A stretch of DNA of 64,000 nucleotides from Peromyscus leucopus (taxonomy: Eukaryota > Chordata > Mammalia > Rodentia > Cricetidae), in NCBI RefSeq assembly GCF_004664715.2, contig NC_051071.1, positions 1,264,001 to 1,328,000 of the forward strand, given 5' to 3'. A program made the position numbers and the translations under genes. The notes beneath the pieces were generated by a model. That model was not told the origin of the DNA and searched no databases. It saw only the letters and a list, made by a program, of their open reading frames with translations. Positions 12,421-26,286 of this stretch are shown here, piece by piece; position 1 is the first letter of the stretch, and the number at the start of each line of letters is the position of its first letter.

Positions 12421-14704
12421 CAACACACTAAGAGCCCCTCGGCCCTCAGGGGGAATGATGAAATGAAAACGCTGAACTGAGGGTGGGATCTAGAACACCC
12501 AGAGAATCTTTCTAGCTGTTACATGGACGTTGTGTATGTAATATGCCACATTCCCTGGACCTCAAGGCTCTCGTCTGCAAAGGGATATGAAAATCTCAAT
12601 GGACAGAGAAAGGCTGACGGGTTTACAGAAGGCCCAACGGAGTGCCTGGCACATAACAGGTGCTTTTTTTTTATCCTTATTCATTTATATTCACATCAGC
12701 GGTTGCACATAGAACATAAGGAGTCCATCATAAACAGACCCAAGAGACCAAGCGGGAAAACAAGTAAGCCATGTTGTCAGATCAAATCCAAACAGAAAGC
12801 AGAACTGGGACAGGCCCAGGTGCCTACCTCAGACAGGTGACCCACCCCCCCTACAGGTGCTCCACCTCAGACAGGTGACCCACCTCCTATGACCTGAAGA
12901 GCATCAAGTCATGACTCTAAGATTTTAAGAAGAAAGAGAACATCATGATCATCCATTTTTTTAAGGTCACTGTACATCAGGGATGGGAGACTGAGAATTG
13001 GAGACATCTTGGGACTCGCCTTAGATGAGCCTGCTGGTCAACATCATTGACTGGGGCTCTGCAGAGCATTGGAAGGGATGCCAAGCAACCCCGAGTCCCC
13101 CTTACTGAGTGCTGTCATCCCCCTGCCCACTGATGTCTCTGCCAGCAAAGCTGCAGCAGACTCTCCCGCAAGCACACATAATTCCGTATACAGAAGCAGG
13201 CTGGCGCTCTCCCACTGCCCTGAAATCACGTCTAATCCAGGTTTTCTACACTCAGTGTGGGTCTGTGAGCTCCATGCCACTCAATCTTCCTGTGCCACAA
13301 CCTTGTGAAGTTTTGAGGTTTCATACCAGGCACCGAGAAGAAATAATGCCAGCCCGCAGGAGCAAGCTTCCACAGCCCCAGGCGCTTGCTTTGAAAGCCA
13401 GTCCCTAGTGCAGGGTGGTGACATTATTTTTATTACAGTGTAAAATTCCCAGCTATCCCCGTCCCAATCCATCCAAGTCCCTGGAAGGAAATCCACTGCA
13501 AATAGCCAGCAACAAGGGGAAGAAAAGGCCAGGTTCGCTCCAGCCCCCTCCCCACTGGGGAGCTGAGAGATGCTTGGAGGGGCTTAGAGAACCAGGCTCA
13601 GGCTGTTGTGACACCCACTTCCCCTGGAGTCAATGAGCTGTGGGTCTGGGTGGCCCCCAACGCAGGCTTCCAAATTTTTCTCATCTCCTGCCTCCTCCAG
13701 GACAGTGCTGAGCCGACCATATGTTGGCTGTGAGGATAAGCAACGAGTCTGTCTGCAGCAGTAAGTGGAGGCAGAAGTTTCTATTAGCTTTGCCAACTAG
13801 GCCTCATTTCTAAAAATGAACCGGCTCCCTCCAGCCTGGCCTTCCCTTCTGACCTCCTGCCCTAGTTTGGAATGGGCTCAGTGGGTCAAAGTCACACACA
13901 GTTCCACCCCCACGTGATCATCCCCCACTCGGCAGCCTGGGCTTTCCCCTGGTGCATGGAAAGGTCAGGCCTCTCACCTCCTTGTAAGCCTCAGTTCCCA
14001 AAAGAAGTCCACCTGATGGCTCTGTTGTGACTAAGGCAGAGGCCCACTGCTGTGACAGCCCATGGTCCCCGACTCTGTGTCTAGCCTTCCTTCTCTCAGT
14101 GGCCAGCATCAATAAAAGCCTGGGAAGGTTGGCTCATTTTCTTTCATTTCTAGAAGGTTCTATGGGGTACCTGGGCTAGCCTCTTGGGGCACGATGGCCC
14201 TCCATGTCTGGATAACTGCCTAGTGCCTGAAAGAAGACTTATGGCCAGACTCTGCAGGTGGGGTACTCACATGGCCAGCCTCTGCAGGTGGGATGCTCAC
14301 GTAGACCTAAATCCCAGCCCTGTTCTGGGGGCAAGGAGGAAGCAGAGGCCTTGTTGGAAATTCAGTCAAAATGATTAGGGACAGGTGGCCCTGCCTTCAA
14401 GTAGGTGGGTCAGGAAGGGAGTCTTGGGACCCACAGCCAAAATGCATTCGTGCCCCATGTCCACATTCACATGTGAGCCTGGGAGTGGAACTCTGGGTGC
14501 CTGTGATAAGCATCAGGTCGCAGAGAATTGCTATGTTCTCCTACCATCCCAAGACAAGTCAGCAAAGAGCCCAAAGGCAGGTGCCTGTCACGTGCAGTGC
14601 ACAGGGCCAAGAGACTGCACTCAGGAATCTCGGAATCCCAATGGGGCTGTCCTGTCCTCTACACAGGCATAGGTGTAACAGACAGACATTTAGTTGGGAA
14701 GCCC
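12419..14704. other. Gene-free sequence with an L2-end fragment
   Basis: GAGTGCCTGGCACATAACAG at about 12640-12660 resembles an L2 3' end. GGTGACCCACC/ACCTCAGACA is repeated twice near 12820-12885. No exon is supported. Confidence 0.5.
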
Positions 14705-14910
14705 ACGTTCTGAGTGCTTACTAGATGCTGTACATTAGCTACATCCTTCTAACATTCCAATGAGGTGTCATCTCATCTAGCACGGCACTTCATCCTGACT
14801 CCCTATGAGTCTGGTTTCCAGATGGGGAGGCTGAGGTAGGTTGATTAAGAACCACGTGAACAGGGTCACCCAGGTGCAAAGTAACCAGAGTAATGCTGGG
14901 TTCTGAAGCC
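14705..14910 (-). repeat. MIR SINE, reverse orientation
   Basis: TGAGTGCTTACTAGATGCTG, ATTCCAATGAGGTGTCATCT, CAGATGGGGAGGCTGAGGTA and CACCCAGGTGCAAAGTAAC follow the order of the reverse-complemented MIR consensus. Confidence 0.7.
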
Positions 14911-15013
14911 TAGCACTTGCCTCCACACAGTCCCAGCCCCCAGTGGCTGTCCTGTGCAGGCAGAGAAGCTAGGAGTTGATGGGAACACCACCCAGAGGCC
15001 CAAATACATACTC

Positions 15014-16216
<1,203 letters not shown>

Positions 16217-16451
16217 TGGGGGTCTTGGGAGATGGCTCAATCTGTAAAGTGCTTGCCTTACAAGCCCAAGGACCTAAGTTCAATCCCCCAAACCCATACT
16301 AAAAGGCCTGGCACAATGGCACATGTTTATAGTCTCAGAACTGGGAAGATGGAGACAGGAGGAGCCCTGGAGCTACCTGACCAACAGCTAAGCCTAACCT
16401 GTGAGCTCTGGGAGACCTGTCTCTAAAACCAAAGTGATGGCACCTGAGGAG

Positions 16452-16452
<1 letters not shown>
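16217..16452 (+). repeat. B4/RSINE1-type SINE
   Basis: GGGGTCTTGGGAGATGGCTC, TAAAGTGCTTGCCTTACAAG, GGCACAATGGCACATGTTTA and GGAGACCTGTCTCTAAAA match the ID-plus-B1 structure of B4-like rodent SINEs. It ends in the CA microsatellite that follows. Confidence 0.8.

Positions 16453-16499
<47 letters not shown>
16453..16499. repeat. (CA)n microsatellite
   Basis: 47 bp, continuing into GTGCGCGCGC, which together are prone to Z-DNA. Confidence 0.97.
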
Positions 16500-16505
<6 letters not shown>

Positions 16506-17339
16506 GCGCAACCACTTGGCCCCGCCCAACTCCAGTCCCAGTGAAAGTGTCTAGAGAGTGTAGTGAGCCTCCGGACCCAGCTAGCCAGACTCAGATCCCT
16601 TCCGATGGTGATACAAGAGCAGGCCCCACCTCCACAACCTCCCATCAGCCTCTAAAAAACTGAGTCTCCTCATTTCTAGGCCTGGATTTGACATGAGGGA
16701 AGCACTCTGGCCATCAATGGATGGTGGCACCATGCCCTGGTTAGCTGTAGAATCCCACTCTGCCCCACCAGGAGGAGGGAGGGGTTTTGGTCAGTGGGTG
16801 TAGGCCCCATGAATAGTAAACATGGCTGTTCACTCAGACAGACTCCTGTAACATGAGGTGGGATACTCCCCAGAATCACTCTCTGTGTTTTCTAAAGTAG
16901 GACACAGACACAGTGTCACAGGTCAGGTATGTGTAGGGCCACCTCCTCCCTCCTGTGCCCTGGGCTTCCTAAGGAATGGCTGGATGTGGCACTAGTCCTT
17001 CTGAAGACTCAAGCCATCTGTATACTCAGCCCAGAAGCACTCAGTGTCAGGCCCACCTGGTGCCAGTTTCCAAACCATGGAAACGTGAGCATGAGTGCTG
17101 ATGAGATGCCTACAAGCCAGGAACACCAAGACGACCAGCAAGCACAGAATTGGGAAGGTGGGGACAGACCCTCCCTGGGGCCCCAGGAGGAGCGGCCCTG
17201 CCACACTTCCATCTTACACGGCTGGCTTGGGAAATGTTAGGGAACAAATTTGGTTGAAAGCCGACCCCTGGTGCTGCTACACAGCCCTGGCTATCTGCCA
17301 TAGTCTCATTTGAGGACACATTGGCTCAGGAGTCTGTGT
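16500..17339. other. Unique sequence, nothing assigned
   Basis: No repeat or coding signature recognised. Open frames are at most 103 codons. Confidence 0.5.
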
Positions 17340-17730
17340 TACTGCTTACATCCTTGGTTATATGCAATAGCCCTGCCAACCACTCCATGCTTCCCTGCCC
17401 CGGAAGACTCTGGCCAACCACCCCATGTCTCCCTCCCCTGGAGGGTACATGCCAATTACACCTTAGCTCTTCCCCTTGATGGTACCTGCCAATCACCCCA
17501 GACCTCCCCCTTCCCCTGAAAGACACCTACCAATCATCGCATGCCTCCCTCCCCTGGAGGACACCTACCAATCATCCCATGCCTCCCTCCCCTGGAAGAC
17601 ACCTGCCAATCATCCCATTCCTCCCTCCCCTGGAAGACACCTGCCAATCATCCCATGCCTTCTTCCCCTGGAGGACACCTGCCAATCATCCCATGCCTCC
17701 CTCCCCTGGAGGACACCTACAAGTCACTCT
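17340..17730. repeat. 38-bp minisatellite, about 9 units
   Basis: The CCAATCATC/CCAACCACC core recurs at 17377, 17415, 17453, 17490, 17531, 17569, 17607, 17645 and 17683. Spacing is 38 bp except for one 37/41 pair. The consensus is CCTGGAGGACACCTGCCAAT plus CATCCCATGCCTCCCTCC. The last five units are nearly identical and the first four are diverged, so growth has been directional. Proline-rich frames across it are not genes. Confidence 0.93.
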
Positions 17731-18009
17731 TTGGCCCCCTCCACTGCAGGGTCTCTCCCACTTCATCTTCATGAAGCCCACAACTCAGATCTGGGCCCCA
17801 ACAAACATCAGGTGACACCAGGTCACCAACCCCACAGGGTCACACTTGAGGCTTCAAAGCTGCGTAAGTTGTAACTCCATGGGAAGGCCCTAGAGCAGCA
17901 GAGGGAAGCCCAGGAGGCAGACACAGAAGTGAGCCCGTGGAAGGGACCGGCGTCCCAAACTCTTGCAGAAATGCCTTTCAGGCTGGGAACCGCAGCTTCA
18001 AAATAGGCC
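17731..18009. other. Short unique stretch
   Basis: Nothing assigned. Confidence 0.4.
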
Positions 18010-18170
18010 GTGTGGGCCAGAGGAATTGTAACCAATTAAGGCGGCTGTCTGGTGTCCCACCACTTGGGATTAATTAAATGGTTCCCAACTGTGATCGAGA
18101 CACTGCATAAAATATTTTTAGATTAATTTTTAAAGAATAAATGAGAGCATTACCATTTTTATGTGCTAGC
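18010..18170. promoter_or_regulatory. Candidate conserved non-coding element
   Basis: AT-rich, low-divergence-looking island with AACCAATTAAGG, GGGATTAATTAAATGG and ATTTTTAGATTAATTTTTAA in a GC-rich region. Several TAATTA homeodomain cores are present. No repeat family was recognised. Confidence 0.4.
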
Positions 18171-20785
18171 TGGGGGGTGGGGACAGGCGCTAGCAGAAGG
18201 AGCAGGAAGCACACTGAGCGAGCACTGGAGGGGGAGACAGTGTCATTCCTCGTCTCGCCATGACCCTGCTGTTTCCCCACCAGCACGGAGGGACTTGGAA
18301 CAGAGGACATTAATTGGGGAGCTCTGCTCTTCACAGGGTATCCAGCTCAGATGCCATTCATTTGTTCATTCATTGATTCACTGGTCCATCCATCCATTCA
18401 CCAATGTCTTCCAGATGCTGAGCCCTGTGCTTTAACAGCTATGGGGGACCCAGTTCCCCAGAACTGCCACCCCAATGCCTCAGAGGCTGTAAGTCAGAGG
18501 AGCCCCAAGGTCACAGGTCAGGGGAGGTCCTAGCTAGGGCCCACGTATGCAAAGATACAGAAGCCTCCGGGGAGATGTAAGGAAAGCCCAGGGCCGCCCA
18601 CAGTGGCTGCATGACCCCTCAAGAGGGAGTGAGGTCTTCCCGATACATGGTGGCTGAGGGTAGCTGGGCTTCCTGGAGTTCCTGAGGCTGTGCAGACTCG
18701 CCAGCACTTGCGCTCCCAGTGCTCGTTCAATAAAGCAGGTTTCCTGTGTCTCGGGGCCTTTGCACAGCAGTCCTGTGTCTGACTGCTCGCCAAAGCACCC
18801 AAGCGCTGCCAGCATGAGTCTAAAGGTCACTGTCTCAGGGGTATCTCCCCTGTCCTACCTGCATGTCCCTCACAGCACTGACCATTCTAGCTGCCATACA
18901 ATCCCTGCTGGCTCGCTGTGCCACTGAACTGCACTTCTCAGACAGACTGGGGACCCACGCTTCCTACCAGTGCAGTTGCTGCCTCTTGTCTGTCACTCAG
19001 CCCAGCACAGAGCATGCTCAGTAGTGAAGGAGCACTGGGGCCAGCTGGTTAACCAGGAAGCCTCCCCGCCCCCTAGGGGGGCTGTGGTTTTGCCCTGGGA
19101 ACCTTCAGGCTGTGATGGGGGGGGACACACAATAGATCTCTGATGTAGAGAGCTGCATCTTGTCCCTGCTGAGCCAGGATTAAACTCTCAGTGTATACCA
19201 GGTACCTGGATCCACATTAGCCCCCACAAGCCCTCGCGCCCCTGCTGTGTGGTTAAGAGTCCTTCATTTTCACATGAGACAGGGACCTCTGTGCCATTCA
19301 GAGTGGCCCTGAGTGATACCCACACTCAAGACCCAGGTCTCTCAGGCAGGCAGTCCCCAGCCCTCTCAGGCCTACGCCCAATCTCACTAGTCCACACAGC
19401 TCCGCTTTCAGAGCGGCCTCTGGGCCCAGCCACCAGGATTGTCCTTGGCCTTTCCACAAGACTGCAGGTCCTGGGAGGAAGTGCCCTGTCCTGAAGGAGG
19501 ACAATTGCCTGCTCACTTGTTCTCATTGGCCTAGGTGGCAGAGACCCTGCGTTGGGGGCCAGGAAAATGTCTGGAAGAAGAAGGGGTCTTGGGGAAGGAG
19601 AACAGATTCTTAGCTCCCATAGACCCTGCCTCACCAACCCACCAGCATGCACTGTCACCTCCCAGCAATAAAGATAGTTGTTCCTTGGATCTCTGGCAGG
19701 GATTTGCAGGGAGCTAGGGGCTATGGGAAGCAGGCTTGGCATACAGGTCAGGAAACAGCCAAGCTAGGGGAGAGGGCTTTATCTGTCCAGGAGAGAGTCA
19801 CACCGAATTCATCTAGTTCCCTCAGACGTCAGCACGACTGGGAGGTGAGACCAGGCAACTGCCACCTGCCTGGGACACCAGGTAAGAAAGCAAGCCTTAG
19901 AGCATACCCTGTAAAGCTGCCCTGGTCAGGCCTAAGGGTCACAAATCAGAGAGCTGTGTGTTGGCCAAGCCCCACCAGAAGGGGGCAGAGCTGAGTCGTA
20001 AGCAGTTAGCCTCCAAGTGCCCTGGCCTCCCAAAGCATCCCACGATGGGCCCAGTGCTTCTCCTGGCAGTTGAGGAGATTTTATCCCCCTGCAACCCAGC
20101 CCCCACTTCCCTCTTGGATGCCCGAGGTAACAAGGCCTGAGGCAGGCTTCTCAGGAAGCCAGAGACGCTTAGGTCCTGGGGCTAAGGGTGACCAGCTCAG
20201 CTCTCTGCAGCAAGACTAAGCTGTCCTCCTGAAAGGCTGGGCCTTGGGATGTGTCCAAGAAGAGCACAAAGATCCAAGGCATGGGGGAGCATGGGGCCAG
20301 CCACGGGAACGGAGCAGAGGCAGCCCTGGAAGGCTGGACTCTATTTGTCGGTCTGACGGAACAAACCTGAGGCAGTCCTCTGGCATGCTTGTGTTCTCTG
20401 CAAAATGCTTAAGGTTTCAAAGCTCCCCTCCCCCAAGACTCCCCTGAGTCCCAAAGGAAGGTCTGGAACAAAATCACTTTCTCGTTTTCCCACACAAGTA
20501 GAGACCTGAAAAGAGACTGCCAAAGTAAAGACCTGCGGGGCCGACAACCAGAGGAACAAAAGACGTCGACCGCAGGGTGTGCTTGGACAAGGTACATGGA
20601 ACGTCACACGGTATACTCGAGCATCCGACCACAGCTGGCCGGGTCCTGTGGAAGCACTGCTGGGGGGTGGGGAGGTGGGCACGGTCTGTGTCCCTCTGTG
20701 GCTCACCGCGGCCACCAAATTGAAAGCTTGGCCTGGTCAACTCTATCTACCTCTGAAGCTTCTTTCTTCCCTCCCCAGCCTCATC
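18171..20785. other. Gene-free GC-rich sequence
   Basis: A short ATTCATTTGTTCATTCATTG stretch at about 18355-18405 may be an L2-end remnant. No exon is supported despite many short frames. Confidence 0.5.
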
Positions 20786-21070
20786 TCTGAGGCTCATGTG
20801 ACCCAGGGACAAACACACTGCTCTCTGCTGCCATCAAATCCCCAGCCTTCCAACTCTTGCCGTTCTTCCGGCCAAGAATGTCCCGGGCCAACTCCTCCTC
20901 ATCCTGCAAGGCCTGCCTGAATGTCTAATGTTGCCTCCTCCGCAAAGCCTCCCCAGGACAGCTGTAAAATAAGTCCCTTCCTCCCCGAGTTCTGGACGCT
21001 TCCACCACTACACCAGGATTACCTAGTCAGTGTTCTGCTGAAGCCAGAGCCCTGGCCCTTCCTCCTCCTC
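20786..21070 (+). repeat. L2 LINE 3'-region fragment
   Basis: The order of CTTGCCGTTCTTCCGGCCAA, AACTCCTCCTCATCCTGCAA, GTTGCCTCCTCCGCAAAGCC and TAAAATAAGTCCCTTCCTCC parallels the L2 consensus (CTCATCCTTCAGG...CACCTCCTCAGAGAGGCCTT). Diverged copy. Confidence 0.6.
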
Positions 21071-21430
21071 TCCATGTCCCCAGAGCCCTGTCCTCTTCCT
21101 CGATGTGGCCCTGCCTAAGCCAAGCACATCCAAATGTCCTACCCAAGGGTCCTACCTAGGCCTCAGATGTGATACCCAGTCACCAACCACCAGCCACAGA
21201 TATTGACTATGTAATGTATTAAATACTAGACCTGGGAACATAGTGATAAACATTCATGTCTTGGTCCTCAGAGCTCATGGCCACAAGGGTTGGACAGACT
21301 CTGGATGTAGACTATCAGAGGTGATAGGGGCCACAGAATGTGCTCGAATCTGGGGAAGCAGGAGTGAGGACTAGCCAGGGCTAAGGACAGGAGACAGGAC
21401 CAGAGCATGCTTGGGATGCTACAGCAGAGA
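21071..21430. other. Possible ancient repeat remnant
   Basis: 21190-21330 (TAATGTATTAAATACTAGAC, GGGAACATAGTGATAAACAT, GTCCTCAGAGCTCATGG) resembles an old mammalian repeat. The family is not certain. Confidence 0.3.
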
Positions 21431-21487
21431 GGGAGGGAGGGAGGGAGGGAGGGAGGGAGGGAGGGAGGGAGGGAGGGAGGGAGGGAG
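21431..21487. repeat. (GGGA)n microsatellite
   Basis: 57 bp of perfect GGGA, a polypurine run with tandem G3 tracts on the + strand (G-quadruplex or triplex potential). Confidence 0.98.
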
Positions 21488-22559
21488 AAGGTAGAACTGA
21501 AACAGGGGAGCACAAAAGTCAAGGAGACCCTCACTCATGCCCACTCTAGGGGCTCTGCACCCCAGAGAGCCTCCCGAGGCTAGACGAGATCCTAAGGTGA
21601 CTGGAGTCACAGAGGGCTTGTGAGCCAGCCTTACCCCAGCTGCTCTGGTCTGAGAAAGGTATCCAGCTATGCACGGAGTCTGGTCAGAGGACCAGAGGTG
21701 GAGGAGGGAGGTCAAGGAACACTCCTGTGAGCTGCCTGCCTTCAGAGGCCCCAGCTGGCCGCTCCTTGGGAGGTCCTGGCAGGGACACGCGGCTTCCTTG
21801 GTCCTCCCCCCACCAGCGCCACATTGAGAAGTGTTCCGACCAGAAGAATCGCAAACCACAAGATACAACTTCATGTTAAAGGTATTTCATCCCTCGCTTC
21901 GCCCTTATTACTTTCAGATGGTTGAAAATAGCCGGCGTGGAGACTCCTGTGGGAGACCTGGGTGCTGGACTCCAGCTGAGCGACGAGGCACCCAGAGCCA
22001 GGCCCTGGCCAGTCCTGCAGGTCAGGTGGAGGCTCACTCTCTGGACCTCAGTCTCCTCTTCTTGACACAGAGGCAGAATCAGGTTTCCCAGGCAAGTGTC
22101 TCTCACCCAAATACCATCAGCAAAGGAGCCTAAGCCCCAGGCCCAGGAGTACCAGACCTTCTCAGCAAATCCATCCCTACCTTTGAGCCCTCTTTACATC
22201 TTTGCCAAGGTAATTATAACCCTAGCAGCTCTTCAGCCTACAGGCTAGGCAGGCATGGCCAGTTCCTTCTGGCTTCAAACAAAAGAAAAGCCATGGGGCA
22301 GGAAGACCCCAGCTACTGAATAATGCCATCCCTGGAAGAAGGGGTTGCCGACACTCATCCCAGAGACAGATGTGGGCTCCCAGGTCTTGACTCAGATTCT
22401 CCTCCAAACGCCAAAGCAAAAGCCAACTAGAGACAGGACCCCAAGAGCAGGGGGTGTGGGCACAGCAGGACAGCTGTCCGCCTGCCTGCCAGCTGTGTCT
22501 TCTTCCGGCGATGTGTCTGTCCTGCCCTGATGGCATTGCCCACCCAATGCTAACACCTT
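21488..22559. other. Gene-free GC-rich sequence
   Basis: Nothing assigned. Confidence 0.45.
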
Positions 22560-22745
22560 CATCCAAGGTGTCTGCCCCCTGCCAGCAGTTTCATGCTAAC
22601 TCAGTCATTTCAGGAAGATGGTCCCCATTTTACTGGTGGGAAAACAGGATCTGGTCCAAGCATTAATGTTAAAAGGCAAAGCTGGGACTTGAGTATGAAG
22701 CCCAGCCTTTCCGTCTCTCCAGCAGCTCTGTCCCTCTAGGTGACA
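22560..22745 (-). repeat. MIR-like fragment
   Basis: ATGGTCCCCATTTTACTGGT, GGGAAAACAGGATCTGGTCC and GGCAAAGCTGGGACTTGAGT resemble reverse-oriented MIR. Diverged. Confidence 0.5.
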
Positions 22746-23023
22746 GCCCCTGAGCCCAAGCACAGGGCAGATGACAACATCTGTAGGTGACTTTGGGAGG
22801 TAGGGACTGCGTTTGTACAAGTGAGTACATTTCTTCATCAACCTCTGTCTAGTTGAGACTGGTATATTGCATCCTGCAGTGTTTCAAAGGGGCTCCCCGG
22901 GGCTTGCATCTGTCCTTGGCATACCCACTCCAGAGTGTGGCCCCAAGGATCTCCAGGGCTTGGCCTGACTCTTCCACCACCCTGAGCCTGGCAGAGGTAG
23001 GGTGGGTATGGGAGCTACCTGTG

Positions 23024-23026
<3 letters not shown>
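22746..23026. other. Short unique stretch
   Basis: Nothing assigned. Confidence 0.4.

Positions 23027-23057
<31 letters not shown>
23027..23057. repeat. (AC)n microsatellite
   Basis: 31 bp, perfect. Confidence 0.96.
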
Positions 23058-23058
<1 letters not shown>

Positions 23059-25734
23059 GCAATGCCACCATTTAACTCCAGAAAAACACCCTCGTCAGGG
23101 GTTTCCATGGGTGCCTCTGAGGGGTTGCTCCCTAGGAAGCAGACAGCCACAGAAGAGCTAAGACATGGATGAAGATGTGACAGTCCCCAGGACTCCTACA
23201 TGCAGCAGTGTCCCTGACCAGCAGGTAGGTGTTCAGAGTCCTCCGGTCCTGGCTTGGAGACTCAAGTCACAGTAAGGAAGCTTCTCTGAGCTTCTGGCAC
23301 GGAGGAAGAAAGGACAGGCGGCCATCTGCAGTAAAGGGCATGGGCAAGCCTGGCCCACAGGAAGGGCTCCACAGACACAGGGGTCTCTTCCTTCCCGAGC
23401 ATGGGGTGCTCATGTTTTAAGAGGCTCACCCTCTGGGAAGAACCCCAACCTTCGGGACAGCTGGGTAGAGGCATAACCATTCTCATGATGCCCATTTCCC
23501 TTGGTGCTCCAGGTTCCCCATCTGTCTCATGGGGTGTAAGCCTTGCACCACTGTCTCCCCTACACTCTGTAGACCAGCCTCCTTGGTCGCCTGGGATCTC
23601 ATTAGCAAAGGCCTCTGCCTTCACCCTGACCCACTGCATCAAAGCCAGCATTTTACCAGGTCCCTGGAGGCCGTGTGTAGACTTCCATGAGAAAGAGCTA
23701 CTCGTGAGGGCTCATGGAGGCCCCTCCGATCGGTGCTTGGGTTAACCCCCACTAGCTCTCCCTTCTTCTGCCCACATCTGGGTTCAGCTATCACCTCAGC
23801 CGGGGTGTCCGAGGAGCACCCCCACCTCACCTGTGAGTCCTATCCGTCCCTACCTATGCAAAGATACACACTGGGTGTTCAAACTAGCAGCAAGGGCCTG
23901 GCGCCTGCAGACACATCCACCAGATCTGAGCTTCCCCGGGGCCCAGGCTGCTGGAGTTTAAGCAATCAGGCCCCATCGAACCCTACTGAAAAAAGCTGTC
24001 TCTAGCTACGGCCAGGGATAGGACAGACTGGGTCACCCTCCTGCATCTGTCCAAAGAAAACGAAGCTCAGGCTTTGGTCCTCCAACAAGGGCTCGGGTCC
24101 TCTTCCCATGTCCCCACCCTGCTCCCTACAGCTGCCACAGGCTTCCCCAGCACAGATGTTTGCCTTGATTACACTCCCTGCCTGGCACCAACCACTGGAC
24201 TTCCTTGCCCTCTAGGACTTAACCCAACCTCACCCCCCTCTGCCCCCGCTTCAGTCTGTCTCGTTCACAGGACCCCAAGCCCTAGGGACAGAGACAGAGC
24301 ACCGTTTATGGTTATCCCCCAGCACCAAAAATAGCCCAGTGAAATAAACATGGTGGAAGACATCTGGGGGCCTAGATGCTCCATAGTTTGCTGTAGATTT
24401 CTGGAAAGCCTCCAGAACATTCTTTCCCTCTGTGTATCTGTTTCCTGGGCCAAAAGAAACCTCCACAAAGTTCTGAGGCAAGCAGGGTTACCCATGATAG
24501 CAATCATCTGTGCTTCCAATTCTGATTTTATGGCTAAGTTCTGACATCATTTCTAGATTTCAGGCCAAATAGGAGGGGTGAGGGATCTGGGAACGAGTCC
24601 TAGCTATGGCTGACGTGATGTTCCATTAGCAGAAGATGTCTCTGCTGCTCCTTGAGTCAAGACGTGTGTGGTGGGCACACAGCTCAGCCACACATCCTGC
24701 CTCTGGGAAAATGCAGGGTTCCCAGGCTTGACGGATGTACTAACCCAGTGACACTGTATAGTCACGTCACCCAGCAAAGGGGCTGTGCAGACATGCTCAT
24801 GTTGAGGGTCTGAGCTCGGCAGATGATCTCAAATTATCCACATAAGCTGAAATGCCATCACCAGAGGGAGAGTGAATGAAAAGGAGAGAGGACACATGGC
24901 CTCTGAAGCCAGCAGCTAGAGTGATGTGTGGGACAGGAATAGAATGAAGGTGGCCCATGGATGCTGGAAAAGGCAGGGGACTGGGCTATCTCCCAGAGCT
25001 GCAGAAGTCACAGACTTGCATTGTGCACTAAGTGTTCCAAGCCGCTGACTGGGTCTGGGGCTGCTTGTTACAGCAGCCAGGCAGCCCTCATACTTTCAGT
25101 TCTTCCACGAAATGGAGATGGCAGGAGCCCTGACCTAGAAGTCTTTACAAAAGAAAACCCAACATCACCTAGGCCTCTGGGAAGGCTGCACTCCCAGGGG
25201 CTGTAGTGTGGCTGGGCAGGACACATCTTTCTTTGTGGATAGTTTTCTCCCCTGGACTCTGCCTGAAGCAACCCCCCCCCCTCCCCAGCTCCACTCTTCT
25301 AGCCTTGGTGGGTCTTCCTCGATAGGCTAATTATTTATGCAGGAAGCCTGGTGGCTTGCCCTCTGAGCCCCAGGGCACCTGCAAAGGAGCTCAGAACTCC
25401 AGGCCCTCCTGGAATCCCTGTGGAGGGAGAAGCTGAATCTGTGCCCCCTGCTCAGCCAGGGAGAGGATCCCAGATTTCTGGACACAAGCGGCCACAGCCT
25501 CCAGTGCCTCCTGACTGGCCATCCTTCCTGTAGGCAGTGTCGCTGTCTACCTGGGCCTGGGGGAACACACCTTACTGACCAGCTGCCATCACCAAGCGAA
25601 GTCTGTCCAGGGCCTCTTGGGCTCAGAACCTCAGCCGGCTAATGAGCCAAGGGCCAGGATGAGCCAAGCGCCTGCAGCTGCTGGTGGTGACTGCTACATG
25701 TGATGGCGGAGGAGCACCTACCGTGGGGGCCTGC
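23058..25734. other. Gene-free GC-rich sequence
   Basis: No repeat or exon could be supported. A C-rich run (about 25270-25285) is present. Confidence 0.5.
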
Positions 25735-25885
25735 ACAGATCTGAGCTCCAACTGCTGCAGAGTCCTGGGTGAGCGGCTTTAGCTCTCAGAGCCTGTGTCC
25801 TGCTCTGCAAGACAGGAACGATGACAGTGCCGCCTCCTGGAGTGGCCAAGAGCATGCAGTGGTGACACTTGCTTGGCACATGGCA
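25735..25885 (+). repeat. MIR-like fragment
   Basis: GAGTCCTGGGTGAGCGGCTT, CTCAGAGCCTGTGTCCTGCT and GCAAGACAGGAACGATGACA follow the MIR 3' half. Confidence 0.5.
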
Positions 25886-26286
25886 TCTCACACCCTCTGC
25901 AGTGGGGAAGAAAGCTGGCTGAGACATGGAACAGCGAGTTCCCAACCTCGAAGGGAGCAAGAGAAGCTACTGAGCGTCATCAATAACTCCAGAAGAGCCA
26001 CACTGGAGACTAGCCGGAGCCCTCTTAGAAGGCTTCAAGAAAGAAGGCATGGGGGACCAGACCTCGGAGGAGCGGGCAGATTTAGAGGCCAGCAGAAGAA
26101 AGAGGGGATCTCAGGGACTGTAACCGCCAGGCTACATGCCTGGAGAGACACTGGATGTTTCCAGAACAGGGAAGCAAGCACGAGGAGAGGAAAGCACAGG
26201 AGAAGCAGCTGTGAAGGGAAGTGGGGTCTGGCTGGGATGTCGGGTGGGGGCAAAGTCCTGTAGCTGGGCGAAGAGTGTCCCCCACT

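Noticed and set aside
17476..17874. Proline-rich open frames
   Set aside because: Translations of the 38-bp minisatellite.
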